Assembly (NCBI GenBank): GCA_947447995.1
Contig: CANFLQ010000015.1
Span: 1-34,831, forward strand
DNA: 34,831 bases
DNA from: Bacteroidota bacterium
GTDB lineage: Bacteria; Bacteroidota; Bacteroidia; 2-12-FULL-35-15
Direction: 5' to 3'
Below, one piece after another: positions 31,910 to 34,831 of the stretch. The position numbers and the translations under genes were made by a program. How positions within the stretch are numbered: position 1 is the first letter of the stretch; the number at the start of each line of letters is the position of its first letter. Below the pieces are notes generated by a model. That model had not been told where the DNA came from and did not search any database. It saw nothing but the letters and a program-made list of their open reading frames with translations.

Positions 31910-33592
31910 ATGAAAAAAATTTCGCACTATTTCGTTTTTATATTAACGTTTACTACTCATTCTCTTTTTTCGCAGGAAACCAATATTATTCCGGGGAATA
32001 TCATTGTAATGTTAAACTCCGCCGCTGATACTGCTAAACTTTCAAATGAACTCAATTATTTTTCCGAAGCAAAAATAAATTTAAAAGTTGCACGTATTTT
32101 ATCCCAACAGATGCTCCTTTATTTATTTGAATTTGATGCAACCGCAGTAAATGCAACTATGCTACTCAATGTGGTAAAAATGTTTCCGTTTGTAAAAACA
32201 GCTCAATTTAACCATATTGCCGAGAAACGTAATACTCCCAACGATGTGGAGTTTGCACAACAATGGAACATGAACAACACAGGGCAAAATAGCGGCACTG
32301 CTGGTGCCGACATCAGCGCCGTAAAAGCCTGGAACATTGCAACAGGAGGATTAACCGCCAGCGGTGACACAATAGTAGTTGCCGTTATTGATGAGGGTTT
32401 TGACATCACGCACGAGGATATTACTTTTTGGAAAAATTATCACGAACTACCTAACAATAAAATTGATGATGATAACAATGGCTATGTGGACGACTTTAAT
32501 GGTTGGAATACCGCTAACCACAGTGATATTTTGGCAATACAAACACATGGGACAAACCTTTGCGGAATTATTGGCGCTAAAGGCAATAATGGTATAGGGG
32601 TAAGTGGAATTAATTGGAATGTAAAAATGATGCCTATTAGTATAAATGCATATCTTGAATCTGAAATACTTGCAGGCTATTCTTATATTTTAGAGCAACG
32701 CAGGTTATATAATCAAACCAATGGTGCAAAAGGAGCTTTTGTTGTTTCCAGCAATTCGTCGTTTGGCTTCAATCTTGGTCAGCCAGCAGCACATCCAATA
32801 TGGTGCGCTATGTACGACAGTTTAGGCTCGGTTGGTATTTTAAATGCAGGAGCAACTTCAAACTCAAATATCAATGTAGATACTCAAGGCGATATGCCAT
32901 CCGCATGTGCTAGTAATTGGTTGATTACAGTCACTAACACAACTAACACAGATGCCAAAGCAGTTTCCGGTTTTGGTGCTACAACAATTGATTTAGGCGC
33001 ACCTGGAACAGGAATAACATCCACAGGATTATCAAACGGATACACTACACTTTCTGGGACATCTGCGGCAACACCGCATGTAGCTGGCACAGTTGCTTTG
33101 ATGTATGCTGTTGCCTGTTCACAATTAATGATTGATTGCAAAAACAATCCGGCAGCATTTGCATTGATGATAAAGGATTCCATATTAGGTGCTGTTGACC
33201 CAATAGCTGCGCTTAATGGCAAAACTGTAACGGGAGGGAGATTAAATTTATACAAATCGCTTAGATCAATTAAAAATCGTTATTTTAATGATACGTGTAC
33301 CTTTGTTTCTATTGCGAAATCTCAAGAACTAAATAAACTTTTTGAGATAAAAAATGTGTATCCAAATCCAACCGATAAAGATTTAAACATTATTTATACA
33401 AGCAATGGAAATATGGAAATACGCATTACAAATTTAGTAGGACAAGAAGTGAAACGCCTATCAGCATATACTAATTCAAACACCACCCAAGAAAAAACAA
33501 TTGATGTAAGTAACCTTACTAAAGGAATTTATTTTTTGAGTATGTACGCTGATACTACAAAATTGAATGTAGTGAAACTGGTTGTTTATTGA
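31910..33592 (+). CDS. Secreted subtilisin-like (S8) protease with T9SS type A sorting domain
   Basis: The 560-aa protein has a signal peptide (MKKISHYFVFILTFTTHSLFSQ), a propeptide-like region, and an S8 domain with D161 (VVAVIDEGFD), H213 (QTHGTNLCGIIGA) and S385 (LSGTSAATPHVAGTVA). The C-terminal ~80 residues (VYPNPTDKDLNIIYTSNGNMEIRITNLVGQEVKRL...GIYFL) form a Por secretion tail, so it should cross the outer membrane by T9SS. The start is taken at 31910, where the signal peptide begins; the frame is open 19 codons further. A weak promoter TTGG-N19-TATCATTG lies at 31862-31892. The gene is divergent from the RecB-like gene. Confidence 0.94.
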   Translation: MKKISHYFVFILTFTTHSLFSQETNIIPGNIIVMLNSAADTAKLSNELNYFSEAKINLKVARILSQQMLLYLFEFDATAVNATMLLNVVKMFPFVKTAQFNHIAEKRNTPNDVEFAQQWNMNNTGQNSGTAGADISAVKAWNIATGGLTASGDTIVVAVIDEGFDITHEDITFWKNYHELPNNKIDDDNNGYVDDFNGWNTANHSDILAIQTHGTNLCGIIGAKGNNGIGVSGINWNVKMMPISINAYLESEILAGYSYILEQRRLYNQTNGAKGAFVVSSNSSFGFNLGQPAAHPIWCAMYDSLGSVGILNAGATSNSNINVDTQGDMPSACASNWLITVTNTTNTDAKAVSGFGATTIDLGAPGTGITSTGLSNGYTTLSGTSAATPHVAGTVALMYAVACSQLMIDCKNNPAAFALMIKDSILGAVDPIAALNGKTVTGGRLNLYKSLRSIKNRYFNDTCTFVSIAKSQELNKLFEIKNVYPNPTDKDLNIIYTSNGNMEIRITNLVGQEVKRLSAYTNSNTTQEKTIDVSNLTKGIYFLSMYADTTKLNVVKLVVY

Positions 33593-33603
33593 TTACACTT
33601 TAG

Positions 33604-33642
33604 TTCGCTTGAAATAACTTGGAAACAAGCATTTCAAGCGAA
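33604..33642. terminator. Hairpin between convergent protease and SDR genes
   Basis: A 12-bp stem TTCGCTTGAAAT (33604-33615) pairs with ATTTCAAGCGAA (33631-33642), with a second small stem CTTG/CAAG inside. T-runs are weak on both sides. Position between two gene ends supports a terminator. Confidence 0.6.
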
Positions 33643-33659
33643 ATTTAGCGTTTAATTTA

Positions 33660-34466
33660 TTACATTTTTTTATATCCTGTTGACACAATATTTTTAGCAA
33701 TAAATCGCATTCTGTTTGAAAAATAATGGAAGAAATGTGCATCGATACCCACCAATATTCTTGACTTTTTTTTATTCATTCCATCAATAATAATTTGAGC
33801 TGCTTTTTGAGAAGTGGTCATAAACATTTTCTCGAAATTTTCGATTGATTTTGGATCATCCTCTGCACCCCTTGCAGCTTTTGCAATGTTTGTTTTAATA
33901 CCACCAGGATGAACACAAGAAACTGCCACCCCTGTTTTATGAATTTTTTCTTCTAATTCCAACGATTCGGTAAAACCCCTTACCGCAAATTTAGCAGTAG
34001 CATAAGGTGTTTGACCAGGAATTCCATGCAATCCAAAAATACTTGAAAAGTTAACCAATGCGGATTCTTTTTGTTTTCTCAAATAAGGTAAAAACGCTAA
34101 AGAGCCATACATTACACCCCACATGTTAATGCCTAGTATCCATTCATAATCTTCGATAGGCACCTGATCGGTAGTATGTTTTGCTATTGCAACACCTGCA
34201 TTGTTTATCATCGCATCTACTCTGCCAAATTTTTTATTTACATCATCGGCAAACTTAAACATGTCCTCTTTTTTAGAAACATCAAATACCGATGTAAATA
34301 CTTCGGTTGAAGAAGGCAACAGCGTTACTGTTTCATTTAACCCTTTTTCATTAAAATCGTTTAGGGCTAATTTTGCGCCTTGTTTTGCAAAATTAATTGC
34401 CAATGCTCTACCCATACCCGATCCTGCACCGGTTATTGCAATTACCTTATTTTTAAAGTCTTTCAT
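33660..34466 (-). CDS. Short-chain dehydrogenase/reductase
   Basis: The 268-aa classical SDR has the cofactor loop TGAGSGMGRA (residues 11-20), NNAG (MINNAGVA), catalytic Ser in NFSSIFG, and YATAK (YxxxK). The glycine loop suggests an NAD(P)H enzyme. The C-terminal part (HFFHYFSNRMRFIAKNIVSTGYKKM) resembles the group of SDRs often labelled acetoin reductase-like or fatty-acid related, but substrate is unknown. The start at 34466 is chosen because MKDFKNKVIAITG is a normal SDR N-terminus; ten further codons are open upstream. Confidence 0.9.
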   Translation of the reverse strand: MKDFKNKVIAITGAGSGMGRALAINFAKQGAKLALNDFNEKGLNETVTLLPSSTEVFTSVFDVSKKEDMFKFADDVNKKFGRVDAMINNAGVAIAKHTTDQVPIEDYEWILGINMWGVMYGSLAFLPYLRKQKESALVNFSSIFGLHGIPGQTPYATAKFAVRGFTESLELEEKIHKTGVAVSCVHPGGIKTNIAKAARGAEDDPKSIENFEKMFMTTSQKAAQIIIDGMNKKKSRILVGIDAHFFHYFSNRMRFIAKNIVSTGYKKM

Positions 34467-34516
34467 GTAATTTATTTTAGGATTAATGTTGTTCAATATT
34501 CCGAAAAAAAAATCAC

Positions 34517-34544
34517 AAATAAAGTAACTTAGGTTACTTTATTT
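34517..34544 (-). terminator. Terminator of the T9SS type B gene
   Basis: AAATAAAGTAAC (34517-34528) pairs with GTTACTTTATTT (34533-34544) around a 4-nt loop. On the minus strand it is soon followed by a long T-run. It lies 25 nt past the stop of the partial gene. Confidence 0.7.
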
Positions 34545-34569
34545 TTTAGCCCTTCTTTTGCCCTTACCT

Positions 34570-34831
34570 TTACCTCATCAAAACTATTTTACCAAACTTT
34601 TCTAAAACAATAGTATTAATAGGATTGGTATATACAATCCTAAATATATAAACGCCTTGAGGACATTCTTTGTTTTTATATTTACCATCCCAGGAACACG
34701 TATTTTTATCGTCATACAAAACATCGCCCAAACGATCCAATATCTTAAAATCCTGAACCGTTATATTAAAATACTTAGGTTCAAAAAAATCGTTTAAACC
34801 ATCATTGTTAGGCGTAAAACAGTCGGGAGCA
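34570..34831 (-). CDS. C-terminus of a T9SS type B (gliding-motility C-terminal domain) protein, cut by window edge
   Basis: Only the last 87 codons lie in the window. They read CFTPNNDGLNDFFEPKYF at the upstream end, then LDRLGDVLYDDK, CSWDGKYKNKECPQGVYIF and a Lys/Arg-containing end KIVLMR. FTPNNDGLND and the W-DG-...-PQGVY motif are the marks of the type B sorting domain (CHU_C family) found in large secreted adhesins of Bacteroidota. The domain directs export through T9SS. Nothing can be said of the rest of the protein. It lies about 100 nt upstream of the SDR gene on the same strand, with a terminator between. Confidence 0.9.
   Translation of the reverse strand, partial: APDCFTPNNDGLNDFFEPKYFNITVQDFKILDRLGDVLYDDKNTCSWDGKYKNKECPQGVYIFRIVYTNPINTIVLEKFGKIVLMR

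Noticed and set aside
31838-31927. 30-codon N-terminal extension of the RecB-like protein
   Set aside because: It precedes the normal MSGKNF start and would overlap the divergent protease gene.
32884-33255. 123-codon minus-strand frame opposite the protease
   Set aside because: It mirrors the conserved S8 Ser region on the other strand; a shadow of strong codon bias.

Overview
The window is AT-rich chromosomal DNA from a member of the Bacteroidota; genus cannot be told from the sequence. Evidence: a fused SecDF, type III and type II glutamine synthetases side by side, type IX secretion (T9SS) C-terminal sorting domains on two proteins, DUF2851 and DUF3817 proteins, promoter boxes of the TAnnTTTG type with a TTTG-like element about 20 nt upstream, and start codons almost always without Shine-Dalgarno sequences. 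Most of the window is housekeeping sequence with no prophage, insertion sequence, CRISPR array or large island.

Layout. 1-2.1 kb (minus strand): the edge of a tRNA cluster (Tyr partial, Thr), then hpf, a XerC-type recombinase and rpsU. 2.1-6.4 kb (minus): acyl-CoA dehydrogenase, apt, a membrane-anchored helix-hairpin-helix protein, an APC amino acid permease. 6.6-7.9 kb (plus): NhaD-type antiporter, converging on 7.9-11.5 kb (minus): RmlD-like reductase, RCK potassium channel, PspC-domain protein, DUF2851 protein. 11.6-12.9 kb (plus): an AAA ATPase/DUF4143 gene bracketed by two near-identical perfect palindromes. 12.9-20.8 kb (minus): pyrF, prfA, purM, a PorE-like OmpA-family protein, glnN. 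21.2-22.2 kb (plus): glnA (type II), divergent from glnN. 22.2-26.5 kb (minus): tatA, secDF, acpS. 26.8-28.6 kb (plus): an unrecognised 150-aa protein, an enoyl-CoA hydratase-family protein, DUF3817. 28.6-31.8 kb (minus): a RecB/AddA-like helicase-nuclease. 31.9-33.6 kb (plus): a secreted subtilisin-like protease with a T9SS type A tail. 33.7-34.8 kb (minus): an SDR oxidoreductase and the C-terminus of a T9SS type B (gliding-motility C-terminal type) protein that runs off the window.

How the genes relate. Themes are translation and nucleotide supply (hpf, rpsU, prfA, purM, pyrF, apt), nitrogen assimilation (glnN/glnA sharing one AT-rich intergenic region with an inverted repeat at the glnA promoter), and envelope/export (secDF, tatA, PorE-like protein, two T9SS cargo proteins). 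The most unusual locus is 11646-12936: an ATPase with a C-terminal PD-(D/E)XK-like motif set, flanked by two hairpins with identical 19-bp arms and different 3-nt centres. The upstream hairpin supplies the -33 element and touches the -7 element of what looks like a leaderless promoter, and both hairpins keep an open 12-codon mini-frame. A second pattern is the scatter of 7-bp tandem repeats (CTTTGAA/TTTCAAC type), two of which lie in frame inside essential-type genes (pyrF and the RecB-like gene) and one of which supplies a promoter.
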